Origin: Onchocerca volvulus
Lineage: Eukaryota > Nematoda > Chromadorea > Rhabditida > Onchocercidae
NCBI GenBank assembly: GCA_000499405.2
Contig: HG738139.1
Location: 3,560,703 to 3,617,714, forward strand
Direction of reading: 5' to 3'
Length of the DNA: 57,012 nt
Under the pieces are notes generated by a model that saw only the letters and a list, made by a program, of their open reading frames with translations, did not search any database and had not been told where the DNA came from. The position numbers and the translations under genes were made by a program. Shown here in pieces: positions 1 to 11,700 of the stretch (position 1 is the first letter of the stretch; each line of letters begins with the position of its first letter).

Positions 1-2569
1 TTTTTTTGAGATGTGAATGAAAGACATTATTCAGTTTAACAGAAAAAAAAAAAAAGAAAAATTGTTATTTAGTTCTCGAGTTTTAAACTCTTGCTATTTT
101 TGTTCTATCAACGATCATATGATTACCATAAAATATTGTGATAAAATTAATAGATTTAATTGCTTACTTCTGTACTTTACAATATATGAAATTTCGTCTC
201 TGTTTTCTCCCTTTCGTTTATACATTTTTCCAAAATTATGTTTCTTTCTATATTTTCTACAATCAGTTAGCGAAAACATCATATAATGTAAGTGAATATG
301 AAGGAAATCGATGCACACTCCTTTTTTTTCTCGATTGAGTCTTTGAATATAGCTTTTTTGTTAGTAAGCTGATTTGTAATTCTTAAGTGTCGGGTTTAAA
401 TTTTGTATGAAATAGTTTTTGTTGCATCCTGTATAAAAAAAAAAAAAATAAAAAAAAAAATTAGAAACGTTCTTAAAAATGAGTTCAGATTGATAGGTTT
501 CTATCAGTAAAAGAGTGATAGTCACAGAAAGCAAAATTATAAAGCTCTTTGAAATAAATTATTAAGTGACAAAGCGACCGCAAATCAAAGATATAAGTGT
601 AAAAAACTAATCATTATGCAAAAACGCAAATAGTTCAGGCGGTTCTAAAATATGGAATTGCGTCAAATAACAAAAACATATTATTGACTTATCGCAATAT
701 TGCAAGTTAACAACTTCAGAAGACAGAAGAGCTATTATGGAAAATAAAGCTTCCAAAACCAACAGTGAAAAAATCTCGTTCAAATTTACTGATTCTGTAA
801 TAGACCGATAGACTACCTCAAACGGAATCAAGCAATAATGATATAATATTTTGTAGCTTCACTAACTTGCAAGAAGTATCAGCCAAGCCTAGAGCGTTTG
901 CAAGAAATTTCAAATTCACAGCAATGTGCAAAAAACTGAGTATGTACTCCTTTTTTGATTCTCTTCCGTAAACAAGAAAATAATAACTCAAATGATTATG
1001 TAACAAAATAGGTAACTGAAATGTTCTCGAACATTTAAAGAATATCAAATACAATACCTATGACAAGCTAAATTTGCAAGAAATTAGCAGAAAAAAAGCA
1101 TTTTGGTTCAGTTTTACTGACATTTAAATCATAATTTCCTCTTTTCATTCAAATAGCATAATAAACAATAAAAGAGACAATGGGAGCTAGTTATAATAAT
1201 TTTGTGTCAAAAAATTTCGTGCCAACATACTTGAAGAATGTATAACAAAATAACATTGATTTCATCGCATTGAAAGTCCAATTAACATCAGTTAATCTAA
1301 TCAAAAAAAAGAGGATCGCGTTGACGGCGAAAAGTTTTCCAATTATTACGCCGAAAATCCCCATTTTACGCCTGTATTTGGTTCCATCGAATTCATCAGT
1401 CATTTTTAAAGGACTTCTTTAGACGTTTTTCAAGTTTATTGCTTATCATTAATGTCCATACTGCACATTCTAATTTCTAATACTTCCCAGCAAATTTTGT
1501 ATTAAGTGCATTTGTACCATCACCTTTTTGATTTTTTGGTGGCATCCACATGATGTAATCCTCATCTCTATTAGCACTTCCTTCACCATAATCACCATTC
1601 TGGAATCAATTATGTAAATTACTCGAAGAAAAAAAAATAAAAATAAAAAAATAAAAACAAAAATTTGAGGGAAAAATCGGCGTTAGATATTTGTTATGAA
1701 TACATTATGCATAAATAAATAAATATATTACATTATCCAAATGGATTACTAATATTAGCAGATCACTATAAAAGAGATAATTAAAGATAGTTTAATAAGT
1801 TAGACTTGGACTATTATCCGAACTGTGTTAAAATCTAAAGCAGAAAATTTTGGATGTATAAAAGAAGGAAAAAATTAAATGCAAAGATGTAGGAGTTTGT
1901 TTGATTAATAATATAGAACCTTTTGCTGCTTCGATAATGTCACATCACGGATTCGGGTGCGTTTTCGTTTCAAGGATTTGTCATCTTTTGTTGTAGATGG
2001 TTGCTTTTCATCAGAAACGACGTACTGTTTCAAATGTTGCGGTATTTCATGTGCTATCACTATGGCATGATTAGTGGCTGTTTTACACTTTTCGGTTTCC
2101 TCAATCACAGGTGATTCATCTGAGTTGACTGTCATTCCTGATGTCGTTGGAATGTTGAATTCCTTAAAATTTCAAATTCATTTTATAAAACTAATAAAGA
2201 TTTTACTTTACAAAATTTTGCTATTTAAAAGGTTCTTTCATTAATTCAGTGATGTCATATCACGGATTCGAGTGCATTTTCGTTTTAAAGATCTATCATC
2301 TTTTACCATAAATGGTTATTGAAATTCCAAAAAAAGATTTTTCCTAAAATGGATAAAATCTCTTGAACAGCTATCACAAAAAATCAGTTAAATTAATTCA
2401 AAATCATGGTCATTCATTTAAATTAAAGACAAACCTTTCCGTCATCGTCATCAGTTTCCACTGCAAAATCTTTCTAATGAACATTAGATGAGGTGTTGCT
2501 AGAAACGGCAACTGATTTTTCATCATCTTCAATTTCCGTTATAAAAGGTAGCCTGTCGGCTGTTTCTTT
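1..2569 (-). repeat. Left arm of a large inverted repeat
   Basis: The reverse complement of this segment matches 53650-56242 almost base for base. Paired coordinates add up to about 56219 over most of the arm and to about 56243 in the outer 320 bases; the shift comes from an indel of about 24 bases. The arm starts at or before the first base of the window, so its outer end is not seen. The inner end is near 2569, where the left arm continues with Helitron-like debris and the right arm continues into kanadaptin exon 10. Differences I noted include homopolymer lengths, several C/T or A/G changes and the indel near position 325. Confidence 0.95.
1477..2569 (-). pseudogene. Kanadaptin 3' fragment (exons 10-12), duplicated
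   Basis: This minus-strand copy holds the 3' part of exon 10 (2435-2569), exon 11 (1920-2162) and terminal exon 12 (1477-1599) of the kanadaptin gene at 50308-54742. It lacks exons 1-9 and the 5' part of exon 10. Exon 11 looks intact and encodes the same residues over the stretch I compared. Exon 10 has an in-frame TAG at 2474-2476 where the right copy has CAG (53743-53745), and an Ala-to-Thr change (GCG to ACG). With no 5' half and a stop, it cannot make kanadaptin as it stands. Confidence 0.9.
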
Positions 2570-2598
2570 ATTTTTGTCATATGTGCAATCAGATATTC

Positions 2599-2721
2599 CT
2601 AAGCTAACGCTTGAGCAAAGACATTTACGATCAAATGATGCAAATTGTTAATAACAGGATTTCTAGATTCATGACGAGGAACAGGTAAAACATTTCTAAT
2701 TAAATTGGATCCCGAAACGAC
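2599..2721 (-). pseudogene. Possible Helitron/Pif1 helicase fragment, reverse orientation
   Basis: The minus strand reads about 40 codons, with a segment resembling the conserved Pif1-like block around 'GDFRQVLPV' (here SNLIRNVLPVPRHESR). The match is short and imperfect, so this is a weak call supported mainly by the clear Helitron helicase remnant next to it at 2807-3057 on the opposite strand. The two pieces in opposite orientation suggest a rearranged or nested transposon relic next to the inverted-repeat boundary. Confidence 0.3.
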
Positions 2722-2806
2722 ATAGCCTTAGTTATTGCATCGCCCGAATAGCTGCAACGTTGTGATTAGGGGAAAAAAAAAACTTTGGGATTGCCACTGA
2801 ACATAA

Positions 2807-3057
2807 GATATCTTCATTCCTGGCATTCATATGATTCTAACGGATATGCTATTTCAATTTAAGAGATTACAATTCCTAATTTGAATGGTGTTTGCAATTA
2901 CCGTCAACAAAGCTCAGAAGCAATCTATAGAATTCTGCAGTTTAGATTTAGAGACGAATTGCTTTTCACATGGGCAATTATATGTTGCATGTCCTAGAGT
3001 AGGGCAAACCAGACAACCTCTATGTCTACGCAGACAATGGAACAACAAAAAATATTT
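2807..3057 (+). pseudogene. Helitron/Pif1-type helicase C-terminal relic
   Basis: The plus strand encodes the C-terminal helicase block typical of Helitron and Pif1-like proteins: a PGIHMILTDMLFQFKRLQF-like stretch, then FAITVNKAQKQS (canonical FAMTINKAQGQS), then LDLETNCFSHGQLYVACPRV (canonical CFSHGQLYVACSRV). There is an in-frame TGA just before the MVFAITVNKAQ segment (2882-2884). A frame change near 3018 is needed to continue into YVYADNGTTKNI. With a stop and a frameshift this is a dead fragment. No Rep domain or Helitron ends were recognised. Confidence 0.8.
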
Positions 3058-3139
3058 CGTCATGACGCTATTTCACATCTTTCAGCTTTCATCCACATCT
3101 AATTTGTTACATTTCACAATACTTTTGGGTATACAATTA

Positions 3140-3320
3140 TTGTAAACAAGAAATACTAAAGGTCAAACGCAACGACGTAGTTTCAAAAGGACAAAAAACA
3201 TGTTTACCACCAAAACGCTCCAATCCGCAGATAAAAGACAAAGATAGACGCAGTAACAGCAACAGTTCGGAGTTCCAAGGGTTCCATTTCAACAGTTCAA
3301 AGCAATTTGAATTTTTTAAA
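3140..3320 (-). repeat. Diverged dispersed repeat, copy 1
   Basis: Read on the minus strand, this segment resembles 8060-8290 on the plus strand. Both carry a 'GCGTTTTGxxGGTAAACATGTTT' type block followed by similar sequence, and both have a 'TGGAACTCCG/GGAGCTCC'-like run upstream. It sits just downstream of the Helitron relic and may be part of that element. Similarity is patchy and judged by eye. Confidence 0.35.
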
Positions 3321-3489
3321 ACAAATTTCAAGATATTGTGGACAGTGACTAATGTATTTCTTCAATATCAATAGCATATACCTCTGTGATTATCAAACTG
3401 CTACTAGGTATCATATTTTAATTCTATTTATAAATTAAGAGATTGACTTGACATTTATAACACCTCCATCACGTCAAATGTGGCCGGCT

Positions 3490-3529
3490 ACAGCTAGTTT
3501 ATATATATATATATATATTATCTAGCTGT
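3490..3529. repeat. TA-cored palindrome / hairpin
   Basis: ACAGCTAG at 3490-3497 pairs with CTAGCTGT at 3522-3529, and the loop is almost entirely alternating TA. It would form a cruciform or hairpin. It lies about 430 bases beyond the Helitron helicase relic. Helitrons end in a hairpin followed by CTRR, but I see no clear terminus here. Confidence 0.6.
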
Positions 3530-3577
3530 AAGTGCAATACGAATTGCTATTTTGCTGGTTCATTTTCATATTTGGTA

Positions 3578-3768
3578 ATGGATCTTGTCATTGATGAAAT
3601 AACTGATACTGGTCAATCTAATGCTCCGTAATTAATTACTCTTGTCGTTGAGTGATTCTTCTTTTCTTGATTCCTAACTTGACTTGATATTGTTGTTTCA
3701 GTTCCTCTCGCGGAAGTTTTCGATCTGGTGATATTAGATCGACTTCCTTAACTATAGGAAAGTTTTAG
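3578..3768 (+). CDS. Possible two-exon small ORF (38 aa), unrecognised
   Basis: Exon 1 would be 3578-3627 (ATG, ends before GTAATT) and exon 2 would be 3702-3768 (after TTGTTTCAG, ending in TAG). The phases fit (50 + 67 = 117 bases), giving MDLVIDEITDTGQSN... followed by a Ser/Arg-rich tail. I do not recognise the protein. Fit of one short intron can arise by chance in AT-rich DNA, so confidence is low. It could also be the first exons of a longer or decayed gene. Confidence 0.22.
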
Positions 3769-5138
3769 GATCATCCCTTTCGCCGCTTGAGCTCTTTTAA
3801 TCAGACTTGCAAACATACTTTACCTCGGCACTATTTTGTCATGAAAGAAGATTGTGAAGGATTTTTATTGGGGATTGGAACTTGGTACAAATGTTTTGAT
3901 AATTGGGAAATTATTTGCGAGTTGCTGGCATCAAGAACTGGTCGAATTTGATTAAGTCTGGGAGCAAAGGATTAAATCCTTCACTCTGATCGGTATCCGA
4001 CGAAGGCGCTTTGCAAACTTCATCAGATCAATCCTCAATAATAATCATACATTGATTCTTTCGAATGTACGTTTCATTTCCTTTGCTGATTTTTATATGA
4101 AATTTAAAAACACAGGTTAATCAGTTGCTCAAAAATTTCCCAGATTTTAAATGATAGTTGATTACGCATATATCTGAAAATTCTACAAGATTATTCATAT
4201 TGAAAAATTCCTACTGCCAGCTATTTGGAAATACAAGGAAATGTTTGCGACTTATTTATTGCATTAATTCGGCGCCAATGTGATGTACAGAAATTGATGC
4301 ATTGTTCTGTTCTGTTATACTAAATTCGGAATAATCTAGTACGATATTACTGCAGTGAAACCCGAGACTGAGATTTCCCGGTGAGTGAAGCAATAAAGGT
4401 TTCAGCGATATTGTATGAAAGCGGATGACGAAAAATATTTAATCGTAGAATATTTTCTGAAACAACTTCACAACTAATCAAATATTTAATCGACATGCAT
4501 TTAATCAGTGGAGTGAAAATTCTATTAATATCCTTCGTCCTGTTCGAATTTCACTGCATTTAAATTGAAAAAATGCTGCAATAATTCTTCGCACTATCTG
4601 CATACTTTGTAAAGAAAGAAGCGAAAATCATGCTTTACATCTTCTTGTTTAACGGAGAACATTTAAAGGGTATATTATCGAGTAATGTGAATGGAAAAAT
4701 AAATCATAAAAAAATGACATGTAACGAGATTCTTTCTTGGGTGTATATATGTGTGTGCGCGTATGTATCCAGAGAGTATAATTAAGGCACTACTCCTAAA
4801 TATTTAGCACAACTTTATGTAGTTATCTTTGCCCCTTTTGATGATCCTGTACTTATTTTTCCCATTTTAAATGATTCGAAGTAACATGAAAGGTAGAGAA
4901 ATAATGTCCGGAAAATTCCTGATAAATATTCGAGATTCGGAAAAAGAGATTCGAAATACAACTTCCATATTTCTTAAAAAAACATTCAAGACGGTGTATT
5001 TCAGTCTATTTCATCATCGTCATTGTCAATAATATCAGTAATGTACAAAAGACCAGATGAAAACTATTTTAAATAACACAAAATTGTTGGAAGAATGAGA
5101 GAAAAAAAGAGAAACAAATCAAAAAAAGAAAAAAAAAG

Positions 5139-5835
<697 letters not shown>

Positions 5836-7036
5836 TTCTTTTTGCTATCTTCTGCGCCACCAAAATTATCTGTTCGAAGTTGTCGCAAATTAATTGCGGA
5901 GTTCTGAAAATTCGAAACAATGATCCGAATTACAAACATGCAAGCCAAACAGAACAAAAGAAATAATTGACAGAAATTTTAAAATCACTTCATCTTCCCT
6001 TTTCATTTAATATGGTACCATTCTACAGATGCCAATTTTTTGTCAGTATTCGCTGCACTATTTCCCTTACCAACTTATTTTATTCTAGAACTCTCACTGT
6101 GAATAGAGAGAGTAGCAATAATAAAAGAAATTTTCCCGCCTTCCCGCCAGAAAATGACATAATTGCCCCCTAAACCTTGACCTTTTAGGTAGTCTCAATG
6201 AACGGCGCATTTTGTGAGGTGAAGAATGGGGTAAAATAAATATTTGACGACCTACACAGAAGTGATAACAGGCTCAATTTAAAATTGAAGATGACATGTA
6301 TACTATACATGCAATCAAGAGTGTTATAAGACACTTATCATTTACAGTATCAATACAATAAGTTGATAAGCAGTAAAAAAAAAAAAATGGAGCATGAAAA
6401 TTCCTCATTCACTAGTTTAATACATTCTATTTCAATAGATTATGTTATACTTGGATGATAAGATGATTTCAAGTCATACTAGCAAAAAAAGTGACTCCAA
6501 ATTACACAAGCATGATATCATTTCAGATTATATTCGCATGAAATATAATTTCAAGTTATACCAAGTATAAAATAATTTCGGATCGAAAGATGGATTGTAT
6601 TTTTCTAGAAAATCTAAACTATAATCTAAAACATCTCTATAATACTAAAAACAATATGTATAACAGATGATCGAGAGAAAAGAAAAAAAGTAATTAATGT
6701 ATAAGTAATTACTGTAATATAATATAGTTGACCTGATATTACAAAACCTGAATAACCTGAAATGCTAATATTTCGAAGAATTTAAATAGCAATTAGGCAA
6801 CAACAGGGCGACAGACAGACATATGTGCACACATACATGCACACTTCACACTACAGCAGACCTCCAACTAATCTATCTCACATGCCTTTTGGTTCGGCTA
6901 AAGCGCTAACAGTTGGAATGATAGCCAATCAGATTGCTGCTTCCCTAGTAATGGCTCCTCATAGCGGCATCCCATAGCGGCATCCCATTGCTATGTGCAC
7001 AGACAAACAGACATTCCATTCACATGTATAGAATAT

Positions 7037-7112
7037 GCACGTATACAGGTAGAAATGCACGTATACACATACACACATACATACACATACACATACACAT
7101 ACACATCTGCAC
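7037..7112. repeat. Imperfect (AC)n/(ATACAC)n microsatellite
   Basis: Alternating CA and ATACAC units run from about 7059 to 7106, preceded by two copies of an ATGCACGTATACA-type unit (about 7036 and 7056). Read on the minus strand this gives a Cys-Val rich artefactual open frame. Confidence 0.85.
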
Positions 7113-7273
7113 AAACTGTTACACATAAATAAGATGATAAGCTGGTAGTGCATTGAAACGGGCACGTATAACGTACGTGAAAGAGTGCACTATTTATCAG
7201 TTGATGGATGCATTTGCACTTGCAATCTTTTGGTAGACAAATTTGAAGGAGGGATTTTCTTGACAAAAAAAAG

Positions 7274-7489
7274 CATCTGAGAATCTAGAAATATAGCATC
7301 TAGAATTGCATCATTTCTATCACATCACGTAATCACGTATCACGTATCGTACACCACACCATGTTGCATAGTGACTTTATGCAACATCTGAGAATTTAGA
7401 AATATGCAAATGTCGAGCATCTAAAATTGCGTCATTTCTGTTACATCATGTACAATTATCACATCTGTTTTATAATTAGTAACTTTATG
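7274..7489 (+). repeat. Tandem duplication, period about 111 bases, two copies
   Basis: CATCTGAGAATCTAGAAATA at 7274 recurs as CATCTGAGAATTTAGAAATA at 7385. The following blocks 'GCATCTAGAATTGCATCATTTCT' and 'AGTGACTTTATGC' also recur in the same order with substitutions and small indels. This is a locally diverged direct repeat with no coding content. Confidence 0.75.
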
Positions 7490-8059
7490 CTTCTAATAAT
7501 AGGTATGATGTTGAGGAATTTGTAAGATTCGATTCAGACAGAATACTACGGCATTTATATTTAAAATTTTACATTTAAGAGTAATTAACATTAATTCATT
7601 GTATTTCATTTCTTTGGTTTTTGCAAATCTAATTTTATTCGATTTCTACAATGGCAATCCTACTTTTACTCTATTCTGGATTACAAAAAGAAAAAGAAGA
7701 AAGCATTGTCCGGATTACCATCATATTATATGCCTTTCTCAAGCTGAAATGAAGAGTTATATTTTTCCTGAAAAAATCTCCAATAAGAAACTTTTTGACA
7801 GAATCCTTAAAGAGAAATTCTCCATCACGGGGCATTAATTACTCTTGGAAACCTTCTTATCTTCTTGAATACGTTACAAAGGGAATGTCGAAAAAATTAT
7901 TTGTTTGTGGCAGAAAGGAATTTTTTCTCTTCGTCACGAAAAACTGATTTATTTGAGAATATCCAAGTGAATTGCTAATTGATTCGTTGGAATTATCCTT
8001 TCTTTTGTCACTCGTAGAGAATAGAACTTTTTGCTGCTATTGCTGCATCGGCTTAAGAA

Positions 8060-8290
8060 ACCGAATTTGAACTTCAACTTGAACACTCTGTTTCAGAATC
8101 CGGACTTTTTAAATCCTTTCGGAGCTCCTCTTCCTTATCTGATCTCCAATGTATTGCCTCATGACTGATCGACCTCAATTTGTTTATCTGTTAATTGAAG
8201 CGTTTTGACGGTAAACATGTTTATTCTTTTGTTGGTCCTTTTAAAATTATCTTCGTGCTAAAGGTCACTTTAACATTCCTTGTTTATTAC
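8060..8290 (+). repeat. Diverged dispersed repeat, copy 2
   Basis: This is the plus-strand counterpart of the segment at about 3140-3320. The best block is around 8199-8225 (CGTTTTGACGGTAAACATG), followed by related T-rich sequence. It is probably non-coding transposon-derived DNA, judged by eye only. Confidence 0.35.
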
Positions 8291-8721
8291 AATTATATTT
8301 TTCGGATTTTTCCGACAGGGAATCATATTTCACAAGCTTTTTTTTTTTTTCATTTTGCACTGTTTGACAACAAAGTGAAGTTGTAATTTATTAATTTTAA
8401 TTAAATAAAGATATTCCATCACTTCCCTTTATACTTTTACAAAGTCTATGCTCGTTGTTTTATAAGGAAAGCTGATCACTTCTAACTTTCTATGGTACCC
8501 GTGAAACAATAAAGATAACAAAACTTTGAAGTTCATTAAGGTATTAAACACAGAGTTTTCGAAAAAAAAAAATAAAAAATAAAATGAAACACAGAGTTTG
8601 TGCTCTTCATATCTTACAATATTATTGCCATCAAAGGAGCTTTAAAATATTACATTCATATCGAAATAGCAATAAATATGTTTGTCAAAATGAAATGTAT
8701 TTTCGCAGATTATACGATCTT

Positions 8722-11700
8722 CTAAACTGGCTGAAAACTGCGCCCTCTGAAATATTTTTCTCATTGGCTTGAATTATATTTCATTCAAAAATTAAATTTT
8801 AAATAACCCCCCCCCCAAAAAAAAAAAATAAAGGACATTAGTATTATAAACTTTTCTATGCCAAAAATTTCGAAACTGCATTATTCTTCAATGCAACTCA
8901 TATTTTTCCCAATGATATTCATTCCACTTTTTTCTCCTTCATACCAATTTTAGAAAAATGAGAAAATACATACGAAAATGTTTTCTTTTCTACACGCCCT
9001 TCTGGTCGTGCTCGGTTCAAGATTTTTAAGAAGTCATTCGTTTTGGCTCGCATTCTTGAGTGCATATACGCCTGAAATTATTAGCTAAACACATAGTCTT
9101 AATTTAACTTTATGAGTTTCACTTTCTTTGAAATGCGCTCGGTTGAATACTTCATGTTGTTTATATGGATACAAAAAAATAAACATATTCCATGATCTGA
9201 ACGTAGTGAAAGACAAATATTTCTGAAAAATCAGAATTTATTAATTCATGCATTAAGCTTGGTTGAGATTCCGATTCGCCATTGTCGATGTATATTTTTA
9301 TAAGCTCTAGCCATCAAAAACTACTCAACAGAATACTTTTTAAAAACATTTTTCAGAAGTTTACCTTCTATGTCTCTGAACAATATGGCATATAGTGTTC
9401 ACAGTCGGAAAGATGAATTTTGGGAAATTTTTTAGCAAAATATTGAAGGTATAATCTATTCTGCTACAGATACAATTCTTCAGATTTAATTCGATTCTTC
9501 GAATTAAGCTTATTTACTGACCTTCGAACATTTGATGTGATAGTGAAGATAATCACGAAATGTATGTATCAAATTGATTGTATTATCACGTGCTTGCGCA
9601 TTTGTGTGCCGTGGAAATAACACTAAAAAAGTCAACATTATTTCCAATTAACTAATAAAACTCTGAACAGCCGACATGACAATTTAGCAATTAATAGCAC
9701 TAATGCCTCTGCTCCTCTTTATTCTTTCCATCACTCTTCTAGTAACAATGATAACCATGATAGTCACTTGTTTTCTATCGTCACTTAATTTCCATTTTAT
9801 GTATCTTTATATGCATAAAATTCTGAAATAAATGAGAAAAGAAAAACTTACCGAAAGTGATATAACCAACATTATCGCCAACACGCGCATCGGGACAGTC
9901 GCGCAATTCAAGTGGTGGCTCACCGACCGTATAAAGCACTGCAGGTGATGTCTGTGATGCTTTCCGCCCTTCTCGGAATTCCTTCAAAAACAATTTTTTC
10001 CACTTAATTTTCGAGATGCTCAAAAAAATTTAAGAAAAATGCTTGACTAATGTGACCTAAATTATTTCTGATGCGAGTTGTTTCCTAAAAAGTTTCGCTT
10101 GCTAATCCACGGAACTTTAATGTTTACAATAATCAGATCATTATATAGCAAAATCTAATTCTTTTCAAATCTTGTCATCCTCTCCACTCAAGCACTCGAT
10201 CAACTATGATCTTGAAAAATTGCTCTCACAATTTTAAAACAATATAGATGTGAAACGGAAAAATTTTATACAATCCAGTAATGAAAGCAAACCTGTAAAA
10301 ATAGTTTTCCAATGATTACGTCATCTGGATCACGGAAAATTGTACTAAATATAACAGTGACTCGATCAGCTTTTGTTTCTACGTATCTGAAATCATGCAT
10401 TTTTCAATTCTGCCATAGCATTCGCCCGAAAAAAAATTCGCTGTGAGTTCTTCTAGGAATACTGAATGATTGCAAAGTGTATGCAATTGATGGAGATGAA
10501 ACAGTTATTAAATTTTATAAAAGTTTGAATACCAAGTATCTCGGTAAAATAAAGTTATCTATCGAAAAGTTTAGCAATATTCAAAACATTGTCCTGAGAT
10601 GAAATCAACATGAGAAGTGATGGAAATTGACTCATTCTTCAAGCTGCGCTTGCGAAAGTGTACATAGTTGACCCATTCCTGTCACCTTATGATAGAACTC
10701 AGTTCGAAGATTAGACTAGAAGTCACAAGATTGGGACAAAGCAACAGAACGCTATCAAAAAAATAAGAATTGTTTACAACATCCATTGAAAAAAAATATA
10801 GGAGGGGTCAATACCGAAAAAAAATTCGTAATAATTTCAACATGTAATGCATATTTCAAAAGGCTTCCAATTATACCTCAAGGGCTAAATATCGTAGACC
10901 AATTCATGATCCATAGTAACTATCACATAATCATTTGAATCCACTCAAATTTCTCATTCCCAATTATATCTCAATTTATATTAGAGATGAAAATATGATA
11001 GTCAAGAATTAATTTTCAAAAGTATTCAAAAAATTACAAAGTTTCATCATCCCGGTAATGGATTATAGCTCTTTTTGCGCCGGTTTCACCTTGTGATTGG
11101 AAATTGAAATATTTTTCGAAAACAGATGCAAAACAATTTCGTTTTAAATGTGAAGCTTGATTAACAATCGTCGAATAATCATTGGGCAGTTCATTTAAAT
11201 TGTAGGAGAGGGAAACATTATAACCTGACTCCGGTGCTGCACATAGATATTTACCATATTCACGACGTAACAACTAAAACAACAGATGTACATTACAACA
11301 AGATTAACTATAATTTCACAAGTTCATAGAAACTAATACTTCTGTTTAATTTGCAACATTTTTAAAATGAATCCCTCTACATTACAAAACTTCCTAGATT
11401 ATTATAATTCGTTCATCTCATTTCAAAATCATATTAAATTGTACTTTAAGTATTTAAATTTCTGAAAGAAATTTTGCAATACCAGAGAAAAAGTAATAAA
11501 AACGGAAGAAAAAAGCTTACTTCATCAGCTCCATGCTCTTGTAACTCTTTGTAAAATTTCAATGATATGCTAAGCTGAAAAAAAAACGTGAAGATATACT
11601 AGAAGAAAAAAAAGGATTATTAGTTACAAATTTAATATCTGCTATCATCCGTGACAATCATATTCCGGTAAGCGAATGGAAATGTCAAGTTTGAGATGCT

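Larger units (their letters stand above)
3058..5138. other. Intergenic region, mostly featureless
   Basis: About 2 kb between the helicase relic and the 3' end of dlc-1. It contains a diverged repeat segment (about 3140-3320), a TA-cored hairpin (3490-3529) and a possible two-exon small reading frame (3578-3768). An open stretch of about 60 codons follows it (3769-3952, plus) that I could not join cleanly. The 3' UTR of dlc-1 probably occupies the right end. I see nothing else. Confidence 0.5.
5836..8721. other. Intergenic region with simple and tandem repeats
   Basis: This 2.9 kb between dlc-1 and arx-4 (both minus strand) contains an imperfect CA repeat (7037-7112), a tandem duplication with a period of about 111 bases (7274-7489) and a diverged repeat copy (about 8060-8290). 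A C9 run followed by A12 at about 8810-8830 lies just beyond it, in the last intron of arx-4. Open frames here, for example at 5967-6173 or 7599-7838, lack domain similarity or convincing splice structure. The 5' end of dlc-1 is likely in the first few hundred bases and the arx-4 3' UTR in the last few hundred. Confidence 0.5.

Noticed and set aside
6959..7266. Cys/Val/Tyr-rich minus-strand open frames
   Set aside because: They are the translation of an (AC)n microsatellite.
7599..7838. 79-codon plus-strand open frame with a basic patch
   Set aside because: No recognised domain, no clear splice context and composition like surrounding AT-rich DNA; kept as non-coding.
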